DNA of 7,233 nt, taken from assembly GCA_015654605.1 (NCBI GenBank), contig JAATGO010000096.1, positions 1-7,233 on the forward strand, given 5' to 3'. The DNA comes from Betaproteobacteria bacterium (GTDB taxonomy: Bacteria; Pseudomonadota; Gammaproteobacteria; Burkholderiales; Burkholderiaceae). The notes under the pieces are model-generated. The model made no database searches and had not been told where the DNA came from. It saw only the letters and a list, made by a program, of their open reading frames with translations. A program made the position numbers and the translations under genes. Shown one piece after another: positions 1 to 6,046 of this stretch; the stretch's first letter is position 1; the number at the start of each line of letters is the position of its first letter.

Positions 1-162
1 ACCCTCAAAAATGGTGATGTTTCTTTGCTCAGGCAGTATAGTCATCAGCTTAAACAGGTAAGGGCTATTTATAGGCAGCGTATCAATTATTATTATTCTT
101 TGGAGCAACGCTGGCATAACCAGTCATTTTGGCGTAATCGTGGAGTACGTGGGACGAGTTAA
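1..162 (+). CDS. C-terminal end of an unidentified protein, possibly a flavin-dependent oxidoreductase (5' end outside window)
   Basis: Reading frame 1 is open from the first base to a TAA at 160-162 and encodes 53 residues. The fragment is rich in Arg, Gln, Tyr and Trp and ends with the pattern YYYSLEQRW followed by SFWRNRG, which reads like a true protein C-terminus and not like random translation. A tail of the form YY..E.RW...FW.rR resembles, from memory, the end of some proteobacterial FAD-dependent oxidoreductases of the tryptophan-halogenase-like group, but no catalytic or cofactor motif is present here, so that family suggestion is weak. The next gene starts 156 bases downstream on the same strand. 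Co-transcription is possible, although a perfect hairpin lies in between. Confidence 0.6.
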   Translation, partial: TLKNGDVSLLRQYSHQLKQVRAIYRQRINYYYSLEQRWHNQSFWRNRGVRGTS

Positions 163-251
163 TGAAGACATAGAAGCTATTTGTCTGAGAAGTTTTCCAT
201 ATGCAGATACCTTGGTGACAGGATACGCAGTAGAGTAAAATGTTGGCAATG

Positions 252-280
252 ACGCAGCATGAGATAAGATGATGCTGCGT
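252..280. other. Perfect 9-bp hairpin between the partial gene and the FAD gene
   Basis: ACGCAGCAT at 252-260 and ATGCTGCGT at 272-280 are perfect reverse complements around an 11-base loop. No run of T follows on either strand, so it is not a classic intrinsic terminator. It lies about 90 bases after the upstream stop and 38 bases before the FAD gene start. It could be a 3'-end-stabilising hairpin for the upstream mRNA or a protein-binding dyad; the sequence does not decide. Confidence 0.45.
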
Positions 281-318
281 GCCCAAACCTGGCTATTGGC
301 ATTATCGGAATCCTGTGC

Positions 319-1935
319 ATGCTGCGACTGACAGAAATACAACTCCCCCTTGATCACCCTGAAACAGCATTGGAAGAAGCCATACTGGCACAGCTGGATA
401 TCGCTGCCGATGAGTTACTCAGTGTTACTTTGTTTCGTCGTAGTTATGATGCACGAAAAAAGTCGGCAGTCATACTGACGTATACGGTAGACGTTGAAGT
501 TCGTGATGAGGCAGCCATATTACGTAAGCTTACAGGGGATGTAAAAATTCATCCTAGCCCTGATACTACCTATCGTTTTGTGGCGACGGCTCCGGCAACT
601 TTATCAGAGCGCCCACTCGTGATCGGCACGGGACCATGCGGACTTTTTGCTGCATTGATTCTGGCGCAAATGGGATTTTGCCCCATTATTCTGGAGCGTG
701 GGAAAAGTGTGCGGGAGCGCACCAAAGATACTTGGGCATTATGGCGTAGACGCAAATTACAGCCAGAATCCAATGTTCAGTTTGGTGAAGGTGGTGCGGG
801 AACGTTTTCTGATGGGAAGCTATATAGTCAAATCAAGGATCCCAAGCATTACCGGCGCAAAGTGCTGACAGAATTTGTGAAGGCAGATGCTCCACCGGAA
901 ATTATGTATGTCAGCAAACCACATATTGGCACATTCCGTCTGGTAAAAATGGTTGAGAAAATGCGTGCCACCATTGAGGTGCTGGGAGGAGAATTTCGGT
1001 TTGAGCAAAAGGTAGTTGACATTGATATTTCTCGTACTAACGATGAGCAAGGCCATGTGCGAGGCGTGTCATTGGCCAGTGGTGAATATATTGCAGCTTC
1101 TCGTGTAGTGTTAGCAATTGGTCATAGTGCACGCGATACTTTTGAGATGTTGTATGAGCGTGGTGTGCATATTGAGGCCAAACCATTTTCTATTGGTTTC
1201 CGGATTGAGCATCCGCAATCCATGATTGATGCATGTCGTTTCGGGCCAAGCGCTGGTCATCCAATTCTTGGTGCCGCTGATTATAAGCTGGTGCACCATT
1301 GCGCTAATGGTAGGGCTGTTTATAGTTTCTGTATGTGTCCTGGGGGAACAGTAGTGGCAGCAACATCAGAACCCGGGCATGTCGTCACGAATGGAATGAG
1401 TCAGTATTCGCGCAATGAACGTAATGCCAACAGTGGTATTGTTGTGGGAATTACTCCTGAAGATTATCCGGGGCATCCTCTGGCAGGTATTGCTTTTCAA
1501 CGGCATTGGGAAGCACATGCTTTTATACTGGGAGGGAGTAATTATGATGCGCCAGCACAATTGGTCGGCGACTTTTTAGCATGGCGAAATTCAACATCGC
1601 TTGGCAGTGTTGAGCCATCTTATCAGCCTGGTGTAAAGCCTGGGGACTTGTCGACAGCGTTGCCCGCTTATGCAATTGCAGCATTGCGAGAGGCATTGCC
1701 AGCCTTCGATAAACAGATCCGTGGCTATGCCATGCATGATGCCGTATTGACGGGAGTGGAAACACGCACCTCATCACCAGTACGTCTGCGACGTGATGAG
1801 CAACTTCTGCAAAGCATCAATACCAAGGGACTTTATCCTGCAGGAGAAGGTGCAGGGTATGCTGGCGGCATCATGTCTGCGGCAATTGATGGTATTCGAG
1901 TAGCAGAAGCGATTGCTTTGGATTATACGCGATAG
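319..1935 (+). CDS. NAD(P)/FAD-dependent dehydrogenase (COG2509-type)
   Basis: This is a 538-residue flavoprotein of the uncharacterised FAD-dependent dehydrogenase group often labelled COG2509; no physiological substrate is established. Residues 1-90 form the family's N-terminal domain (it opens MLRLTEIQLPLDHPE). The FAD-binding Rossmann fold follows: PLVIGTGPCGL at 99-109 gives the GxGPxG dinucleotide loop, and E127 in IILERG is the acidic residue expected to bind the adenosine ribose. FGEGGAGTFSDGKL at 155-168 is the family's second conserved stretch. VVLAIGHSARDT at 263-274 is the ATG-like strand. GLYPAGEGAGYAGGIMSA at 504-521 is the C-terminal FAD-contacting motif, where AGE/GAGYAGGI is typical. 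There is no signal peptide or membrane segment, so it is cytoplasmic. The ATG is the only good start, since its N-terminus matches the family; a weak GGAA Shine-Dalgarno sits 8 bases upstream. Length is as expected and nothing is broken. Confidence 0.93.
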   Translation: MLRLTEIQLPLDHPETALEEAILAQLDIAADELLSVTLFRRSYDARKKSAVILTYTVDVEVRDEAAILRKLTGDVKIHPSPDTTYRFVATAPATLSERPLVIGTGPCGLFAALILAQMGFCPIILERGKSVRERTKDTWALWRRRKLQPESNVQFGEGGAGTFSDGKLYSQIKDPKHYRRKVLTEFVKADAPPEIMYVSKPHIGTFRLVKMVEKMRATIEVLGGEFRFEQKVVDIDISRTNDEQGHVRGVSLASGEYIAASRVVLAIGHSARDTFEMLYERGVHIEAKPFSIGFRIEHPQSMIDACRFGPSAGHPILGAADYKLVHHCANGRAVYSFCMCPGGTVVAATSEPGHVVTNGMSQYSRNERNANSGIVVGITPEDYPGHPLAGIAFQRHWEAHAFILGGSNYDAPAQLVGDFLAWRNSTSLGSVEPSYQPGVKPGDLSTALPAYAIAALREALPAFDKQIRGYAMHDAVLTGVETRTSSPVRLRRDEQLLQSINTKGLYPAGEGAGYAGGIMSAAIDGIRVAEAIALDYTR

Positions 1936-2101
1936 TGTAATGATGGCTGACGGTTATCTATGCTGTGCAGAGGAACCATATAGAGTTTATTTTTATTACA
2001 GAATGTTGCATGTCTTCGCTGCCCTTTTTTGTATACGATGAGGTCATCTCATATAAATACGATGAGGTTTAATCTCATATAAACCAGGGGGAGAAGGAAA
2101 C
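1936..2101 (+). promoter_or_regulatory. Intergenic control region of the catalase-like gene with candidate promoter and ribosome binding site
   Basis: No convincing terminator follows the FAD gene; only a weak GGTT/AACC pairing and a later run of six T's at 2025-2030 are visible. A candidate sigma70-type promoter is TTGTAT at 2029-2034, a 17-base spacer, and TATAAA at 2052-2057. The -10 matches 5 of 6 consensus bases, the -35 only 3 of 6. This predicts transcription from about 2064. The Shine-Dalgarno AGGGGGAGAAGGA just before the ATG at 2102 is purine-rich and strong, suggesting efficient translation once the promoter is active. The weak -35 together with operator-like repeats (separate entry) suggests regulated expression. 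Confidence 0.5.
2034..2083. repeat. Tandem 24/26-bp direct repeat with internal dyads, operator-like
   Basis: Two adjacent copies, 2034-2057 and 2058-2083, share TACGATGAGGT at the left and ATCTCATATAAA at the right. They differ only in the middle, which is C in copy 1 and TTA in copy 2. Each copy also contains an inverted repeat ATGAG...CTCAT, with a 5-base gap in copy 1 (2038-2052) and a 7-base gap in copy 2 (2062-2078). Copy 1 lies in the spacer between the predicted -35 and -10 boxes and copy 2 covers the predicted transcription start. That is the arrangement expected for a repressor with two operators. The repeats are seen directly; the regulatory role is inferred. No regulator gene lies next to them. 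Confidence 0.6.
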
Positions 2102-3292
2102 ATGGCACAAGAGAGTACGACAATGGCAGCAGCAGGCGTTCCTGTTACTACGGAACAAGCTGATGGGGATGGGACACCTATTACATATCAGAATCCTGTG
2201 GCATGTAATACCGATAACTCGGCAATTTATGAGCTGGTCGATATGTTTGTGCAGAAGGTACAGATAGACAAATATATTAATGGTACGACACCTGCGGCAA
2301 CAGTCTCACCTAGAGCAGCATTCGTAAAAATACATGGATCAGCCTATGGACATTTTGCAGTTCATAGTGATATACCTAAGCAGTATCAGGTGGGGCTTTT
2401 TCAGCCGGGAGCGACTTACAGGGCATGGGTACGATATTCCAGTGATGTGGTCGCATCTAAGCCAGATTTTAGCGGTACCGCGGGTAATACAGCAGGGATT
2501 GGCATCAAATTGTTTGATATCGTCGGAGAAAAAGTGCTTCCTGATACGGTAGGTTCTAGTACTGTAGATTTTGTGTTACAGAATACGACTTCTTTTTTTG
2601 CACCGAATGCCCAGAAAATGTGTCAATTCAAGCATGCGTCATTAGGAGGGTATCTAGACTTGTGGCGAAAAGACAATCCGGTCACTGATCGAATTCTGAA
2701 TGAGATGACAAAGCCGGTCAACAGCTTGCTGGAAGAAACACTCTGGAGTTGCATTCCGTTTTTGTTTGGCGCAGATACGAATCCTAATTCACAGTTATAT
2801 TGCAAGTATAAATTAATGCCGCTAGCGGAGCCGAATGCCCCCGCGCCTACAGCAGGTTCTGATCCGAATTATTTAAGCATTGATTTGGAGACACGTCTTA
2901 GGGCCGGTTCAGTAGAATTTCAATTCATGCTGCAGCCGCGCACCAGCATGCTGATGTCAATCGATGATGCGACAGATGTGTGGGACGAAACAGCAGATGG
3001 TTCTCCTCCGATTGCTGTGGCCACGTTAACATTGTTTCAGCAGGATATTACAGCGCCTGGTCAGAGGGATTATGGAGAATCTCTTGCTTATCATATTTGG
3101 AGAACTTTGGCGGCGCATCCACCAGTGGGAACTATTGCGGAAGTGCGCAAGGCAGTTTATCAGTCTTCTGCACAGATACGTCGCCATTACAATGGGCAGT
3201 CACTTGGAGAACCGGTCACGCCACGTCCTTCACCTGAAAATATGCTCAAAGTGAATTATGAAGGATATCAGCCGATGGTGGATGATGATTGA
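2102..3292 (+). CDS. Catalase-fold (SrpA/y4iL-like) protein lacking the distal histidine
   Basis: This 396-residue protein matches the catalase-like superfamily of short catalase-related proteins in outline. RAAFVKIHGSAYGHFAV at 71-87 lines up with the catalase distal-haem segment (RxxHAKGxGxxGxF). ARV-type RYSSD at 111-115, then AGIGIKLFDIVGEK at 131-144, match the RfSn...rGmAiKl.gv.G block. TVDFVLQNTTSFFAPNA at 154-170 matches the DF...n.p.FF segment. LAYHIWRTLAAHPPVGTI followed by EVRKAVYQSSAQIRRHY at about 328-363 matches the C-terminal W...L..H.P.G...R.R..vY....R block. In this alignment the catalytic distal His falls on F74, with H78 four residues further on, so ordinary catalase activity is doubtful. 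A different peroxidatic or haem-lipid activity, or loss of function, is possible. No signal peptide is evident. The start is supported by a strong Shine-Dalgarno. It is probably monocistronic, as a terminator follows. Confidence 0.85.
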   Translation: MAQESTTMAAAGVPVTTEQADGDGTPITYQNPVACNTDNSAIYELVDMFVQKVQIDKYINGTTPAATVSPRAAFVKIHGSAYGHFAVHSDIPKQYQVGLFQPGATYRAWVRYSSDVVASKPDFSGTAGNTAGIGIKLFDIVGEKVLPDTVGSSTVDFVLQNTTSFFAPNAQKMCQFKHASLGGYLDLWRKDNPVTDRILNEMTKPVNSLLEETLWSCIPFLFGADTNPNSQLYCKYKLMPLAEPNAPAPTAGSDPNYLSIDLETRLRAGSVEFQFMLQPRTSMLMSIDDATDVWDETADGSPPIAVATLTLFQQDITAPGQRDYGESLAYHIWRTLAAHPPVGTIAEVRKAVYQSSAQIRRHYNGQSLGEPVTPRPSPENMLKVNYEGYQPMVDDD

Positions 3293-3436
3293 TGTTTTGC
3301 TGATTGGCGATGAGGAAATGGCAGTTTGTAGTTAAGGTATAAAGGTAGGACGGAGAGGGGATATAAAAATGTAAGGAAGGATACTCGTAATGATATTCTT
3401 ACCTTATTGTAGGGATGGTAGATGTTGGGGAAGAAG

Positions 3437-3465
3437 AATGGGCTGCATTTTGCAGCCCATTTTTT
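3437..3465 (+). terminator. Strong intrinsic terminator downstream of the catalase-like gene
   Basis: AATGGGCTGCA at 3437-3447 pairs perfectly with TGCAGCCCATT at 3451-3461 around a TTT loop. This gives an 11-bp stem with a GC-rich core, followed by a run of six T's (3460-3465). It is a textbook Rho-independent terminator on the plus strand, 145 bases after the catalase-like stop codon. On the minus strand the following tract is ATTCTTCTT, which is weaker but could give partial bidirectional termination for phaP. Confidence 0.88.
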
Positions 3466-3539
3466 GGAGATGTGTTTTGTGCTGTTTATTACAGTACAGG
3501 AAATACCGACTTGAAATGACAGATATGATAAATATCTTA

Positions 3540-3565
3540 TGTGGTTGACGTCTGTGGTTGATATC
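3540..3565. repeat. Two tandem imperfect 13-bp repeats
   Basis: TGTGGTTGACGTC at 3540-3552 is followed directly by TGTGGTTGATATC at 3553-3565; 11 of 13 positions are identical. The pair lies in the gap between convergent genes, after the terminator and before the phaP 3' end. No function can be assigned; a protein-binding site or a small duplication are both possible. Confidence 0.5.
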
Positions 3566-3584
3566 TGCGCCTGAATACGATTTG

Positions 3585-3597
3585 GTCACTGAGTGAC
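3585..3597. repeat. Perfect 13-bp palindrome (GTCACT-G-AGTGAC)
   Basis: GTCACT at 3585-3590 and AGTGAC at 3592-3597 are perfect reverse complements around a single central G, and short T and A runs flank it (TTT before, AAA after). A one-base loop cannot form a hairpin of full length, so a dimeric protein-binding site is the more natural reading. It sits about 120 bases beyond the phaP stop and is not near a predicted promoter, so its use is unclear. Confidence 0.4.
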
Positions 3598-3716
3598 AAA
3601 TTGAATAGTCGCAGAATCTCCCTTTTGTGATCAGCTAATGTTTTCAGCTCATGCGTCTTTGAGGTAGCTAGCACACGTCCGGCAATTGACATGGCTATTC
3701 CCTCAAGATAACAGGC

Positions 3717-4280
3717 TTATTTTTTTGCGCGCCCAGCAGTTTTTTCTGCAACCTGTGTAAATTGTTTCGCCGCATTACTCAAATTAGCTTCTAGTGTTTC
3801 CACCGCATGTCGAGTACTCTTCGCTAACTGTTCATAGCCTGCATTGGCATTACCCAGTGCAGATTTAAGCATGGCAATGGCATTTTCCGAACCTGCTGGC
3901 GCATTTTTGCTGATTTCGTCAATCAGGGCGTTGACTTTGCGGCTGGTTTCGGCAACCTGCGCTTCAGCAGCCTTGGTTAATTCAGATTGCGTTGCTGACA
4001 AGATACTGGCTAGATGGCGACTATAGGCAAGCGCTTTTTCTGCTGTTGGTTGTGTTTGTGCACTGGCAAATGCGACAAACTCTTGTGGATCTTTGACATT
4101 GGCGAATTGCTTGGCGGTAGCAGATGACTCTTCCAGAGAAGCTTTTGCAGCATTCAGATTAAGCTCCACAATTTTTTCAACACCTTCAAATGTTTTAGTG
4201 GTGATGGTGTTGATTAAATCCATCTGTGCTTGGAAATAAGATTTTGTGGCAGCAGAAAATTGATCCTGATACGAAAACAT
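3717..4280 (-). CDS. phaP: Phasin family protein (polyhydroxyalkanoate granule coat)
   Basis: This 187-residue protein is a proteobacterial phasin (PhaP, TIGR01841/Phasin_2 type). Phasins bind the surface of polyhydroxyalkanoate granules and control their size and number. The N-terminal half carries the family signature: YQDQFSAATKSYFQAQMDL, then FEGVEKIVELNLNAAKASLEES at about 31-52. VKDPQEFVAFASAQTQPTAEKALAYSR at 62-88 is the second conserved block. The rest is Ala-, Lys- and Glu-rich amphipathic helix, followed by a basic tail ending GRAKK. There is no signal peptide or membrane helix. The ATG is preceded on its own strand by GAAGGAGAAAACC, a good Shine-Dalgarno. The gene lies downstream of a patatin-like lipase gene on the same strand, but the 268-base gap contains promoter-like and operator-like sequence, so independent control is likely. 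Confidence 0.94.
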   Translation of the reverse strand: MFSYQDQFSAATKSYFQAQMDLINTITTKTFEGVEKIVELNLNAAKASLEESSATAKQFANVKDPQEFVAFASAQTQPTAEKALAYSRHLASILSATQSELTKAAEAQVAETSRKVNALIDEISKNAPAGSENAIAMLKSALGNANAGYEQLAKSTRHAVETLEANLSNAAKQFTQVAEKTAGRAKK

Positions 4281-4548
4281 GGTTTTCTCCTTCGGTTGAG
4301 GGCAATGAATGACGATGGGCGTTTTGCGATGTCAAGTATAGTTGTGGATGTAACCATGTTGCCTACATGGTGCAACATGTTACGCGCTCCCTGTATATTT
4401 CTATATATCTTATGGTCAACACGGATGTAGATTCGACGACCGTATCTGTTATAAGGCCGAGAATCTTGCTGAGCTATTCTACGCGTGTGCGCAATGGGGT
4501 CAAGTATTTCATGCCAGATTATTTGACATAGAACACCTTTTCTAATTT
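4281..4548 (-). promoter_or_regulatory. phaP control region with two candidate promoters
   Basis: Read on the minus strand there are two sigma70-like promoters. The proximal one is TTGACC (4419-4414), a 16-base spacer and TATACA (4397-4392), predicting a start near 4385 and a leader of about 105 bases. The distal one is TTGACC (4503-4498), a 16-base spacer and TAGAAT (4481-4476), predicting a start near 4469. A third TTGACA (4335-4330) has no acceptable -10 and is probably unused. The sequence ATACTTGAC occurs at both 4508-4500 and 4339-4331. No convincing terminator is seen for the upstream patatin gene, so read-through into phaP is possible. Confidence 0.55.
4351..4382. promoter_or_regulatory. 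Large dyad at the predicted phaP transcription start, candidate operator
   Basis: CATGTTGC at 4355-4362 and GCAACATG at 4372-4379 are perfect reverse complements separated by 9 bases. The dyad extends by TAA (4351-4353) and TTA (4380-4382) with one extra C on the left. An inner dyad, ACCATG (4353-4358) with CATGGT (4366-4371), overlaps it. The element lies immediately downstream of the proximal phaP -10 box, where a repressor would block transcription. In many PHA-producing bacteria phasin genes are repressed by PhaR; assigning this site to PhaR is inference from position only. Confidence 0.5.
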
Positions 4549-5730
4549 TTATGATTTATTTTTAGAAGATGTCTGCGCAAGCGCAGGTAATTCATGTACG
4601 ACAATGCCCATGCCGTTTTTGTTGAAAGAGCAATGCTTGCTTATGTCAATGCCTCGTAATGCATCACTATGTCCTTGTTCCCAGCGCCAGATAACGGAAC
4701 CATGTGCAAAATTGAGATCTTTTGATGCCATATTCCAGTCGCGCCCAGCATAGGGTAGACGTATGATGTGTAACGTCGTATCAATATCCAGTAATTTCAG
4801 ATAATGGCGATCTTCTGGTTGGCGTAGTGATGGTGGTAGACGCGTATAGAGTGTATGGGCGATGCGTCGCAACTCATGTTGTTTAAGATAGGCATCAATA
4901 TGGCGTTGTGAGCGCGAAGCAAAAGTAACATCTTTTTGTCGAGTTTGTACTGCTTCATAAGTTTGTGGTTCTGGGCCATCTGCGTGCCAGAGGTCGACCA
5001 TCATGCACAGGGTATTTTGACGAGGCTCTTCATTGAGTACCGCTTCTAACGGTGTATTGGAGTATAGCCCACCATCCCAATACAGATCTCCCTCTATGCG
5101 TACTGGCGCAAAGCCAGGCGGCAGGGCACCACTGGCCATGATGTGATCGACCGTGATAGTTTGTTGCCGAGAGTCAAATGTGACGAGTGTGCCACTTGTG
5201 ACCTTGACGGCACTGACTGTCAGACGGATGTTACTTTCGTTGTTGAGAAAGTCAAAATCAACATATTGATTGAGTGTAGTACGTAATTCTTCCGTATTGT
5301 AAAAGCTGGCAGCTTCTGGTGGTACCGGTAGACCGAGTGCAAATGGATTGAATGGTCGCGGCTTGAAAAAACCGGGAACACCACGTGCAAAGATATCCAG
5401 CGTCGTTACCCAGGTAGCAAATTGACGTGTAGCATCTGGGACTTGCTGCATATCAAGTAAATCAGGATGGGCGATGTTATTCCAGAATTCGCGCAGGCGC
5501 TGGATGCGCAGCTCATGTCGGTTGCCAGCAATAATGGCGGCATTGATAGCGCCGATGGAGGTTCCCACTATCCAGTCTGGAACCATGGCATTTTCCTGCA
5601 ATGCTTCGTAAATGCCTGCTTGATAAGCACCCAGCGCGCCACCGCCTTGTAATACCAGGGCAACCTTTGGTTTGCCAGTCGGAGAGGTGTCTCGCGTAGA
5701 AGCGGCGGAGGAGCGTGGTTTGCGTGGCAT
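4549..5730 (-). CDS. Patatin-like phospholipase family protein with DUF3734-type C-terminus
   Basis: This 393-residue serine lipid acyl hydrolase uses a Ser-Asp dyad. After a basic, disordered N-terminus (1-20), KVALVLQGGGALGAYQAGIY at 22-41 gives the glycine-rich oxyanion hole. GTSIG at 56-60 is the GxSxG nucleophile elbow with Ser58. DGGLYSNTPL at 219-228 carries the catalytic Asp219. The patatin domain runs to about residue 250. The remainder, including HGSVIWRWEQGHSDA (343-357), fits the DUF3734 region commonly fused to bacterial patatins. There is no signal peptide or membrane helix, so it is probably cytoplasmic or granule-associated. The ATG has AGGA about 8 bases upstream on its own strand. 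It lies 61 bases after the small DUF3717-type gene and upstream of phaP. Its substrate is unknown; phospholipid or another ester are possible. The link with PHA metabolism is inferred from the phasin next door. Confidence 0.92.
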   Translation of the reverse strand: MPRKPRSSAASTRDTSPTGKPKVALVLQGGGALGAYQAGIYEALQENAMVPDWIVGTSIGAINAAIIAGNRHELRIQRLREFWNNIAHPDLLDMQQVPDATRQFATWVTTLDIFARGVPGFFKPRPFNPFALGLPVPPEAASFYNTEELRTTLNQYVDFDFLNNESNIRLTVSAVKVTSGTLVTFDSRQQTITVDHIMASGALPPGFAPVRIEGDLYWDGGLYSNTPLEAVLNEEPRQNTLCMMVDLWHADGPEPQTYEAVQTRQKDVTFASRSQRHIDAYLKQHELRRIAHTLYTRLPPSLRQPEDRHYLKLLDIDTTLHIIRLPYAGRDWNMASKDLNFAHGSVIWRWEQGHSDALRGIDISKHCSFNKNGMGIVVHELPALAQTSSKNKS

Positions 5731-5791
5731 GGAATGTTCCTGAATAACAGGTTTTTAATGGGAGATATCCGACATGTGGGCAGCGTTAGGC

Positions 5792-6010
5792 TCAGGAGCG
5801 TAATTTTTCCCAAGTGGTTAATAGCTGTCGGACATCGTCGGGCATCATATCGATGGTAATGGCATGGGTATGGTGAATAATAAGCATGGCATATACGTTT
5901 GCTAGCGCATTGACTTCTGGCGACAACGCACATTCTTCACCAGTGGCTGGTCGCTGAGTACGCCAGTAATTGATTGCCTCTTCTAGTTCTGTCAGTGAAA
6001 TCTTGTTCAT
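5792..6010 (-). CDS. DUF3717-type small protein
   Basis: This 72-residue protein starts MNKISLTELEEAINYWRTQRP and contains CALSPEVNALANVYAMLIIHH in the middle. The pattern of I..le.AIN.WR...P, a short Glu-rich linker, L.pe...LA.vYa.mi, then a polar C-terminus, matches the DUF3717 family of betaproteobacterial proteins as I recall it. No function is known for that family. It is soluble, mostly helical, and has no signal peptide. Its stop is 61 bases before the patatin start on the same strand, so the two are probably co-transcribed. There is no Shine-Dalgarno before the ATG; instead a TACAAT -10-like box ends 7 bases upstream, which would fit a leaderless transcript. Confidence 0.8.
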   Translation of the reverse strand: MNKISLTELEEAINYWRTQRPATGEECALSPEVNALANVYAMLIIHHTHAITIDMMPDDVRQLLTTWEKLRS

Positions 6011-6017
6011 GAGGGTT

Positions 6018-6046
6018 ATTGTACCCGGATGTCAGAGCCGTAGCAG
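6018..6046 (-). promoter_or_regulatory. Candidate promoter for a leaderless DUF3717-type transcript
   Basis: On the minus strand TACAAT (6023-6018) ends 7 bases before the ATG at 6010. With 17-base spacing the -35 would be CTGCTA (6046-6041), a weak 3-of-6 match. Transcription would begin at or next to the A of the start codon. This fits the absence of any Shine-Dalgarno, as leaderless mRNAs are translated from the 5' AUG. It is an inference from a short motif. Confidence 0.3.

Larger units (their letters stand above)
3293..3716. other. Convergent intergenic region, no supported protein gene
   Basis: The 424 bases between the catalase-like gene (plus) and phaP (minus) hold one strong terminator at 3437-3465, a 145-base stretch before it that could be a long 3' UTR or contain a small RNA, a pair of 13-base tandem repeats at 3540-3565 and an odd-length palindrome at 3585-3597. 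The stretch before the terminator includes AAGGATA at 3376-3382 pairing, with one G-T wobble, with TATTCTT at 3393-3399. No clear terminator for phaP is seen directly after its stop at 3717. The 3437-3465 hairpin could also stop minus-strand transcription, although its minus-side T-run is interrupted by C's. Confidence 0.6.

Noticed and set aside
1523..1777. Minus-strand frame of 84 codons inside the FAD dehydrogenase gene
   Set aside because: It lies entirely antisense to conserved coding sequence and has no independent start signal or family match.
3390..3548. Plus-strand frame of 52 codons starting ATG at 3390 with a good AGGAAGGA Shine-Dalgarno
   Set aside because: It runs straight through the strong terminator and translates to an unlikely Cys- and Trp-rich peptide with no family resemblance.
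4330..4335. TTGACA box on the minus strand close to phaP
   Set aside because: With 17- or 18-base spacing the -10 would be TCATTC or CATTCA, a poor match, so a working promoter is unlikely.
5568..5933. Minus-strand frame of 121 codons overlapping the DUF3717-type gene and the patatin start
   Set aside because: It is an alternative frame across two well-supported genes, with Cys/His/Pro-rich composition typical of a shadow frame.
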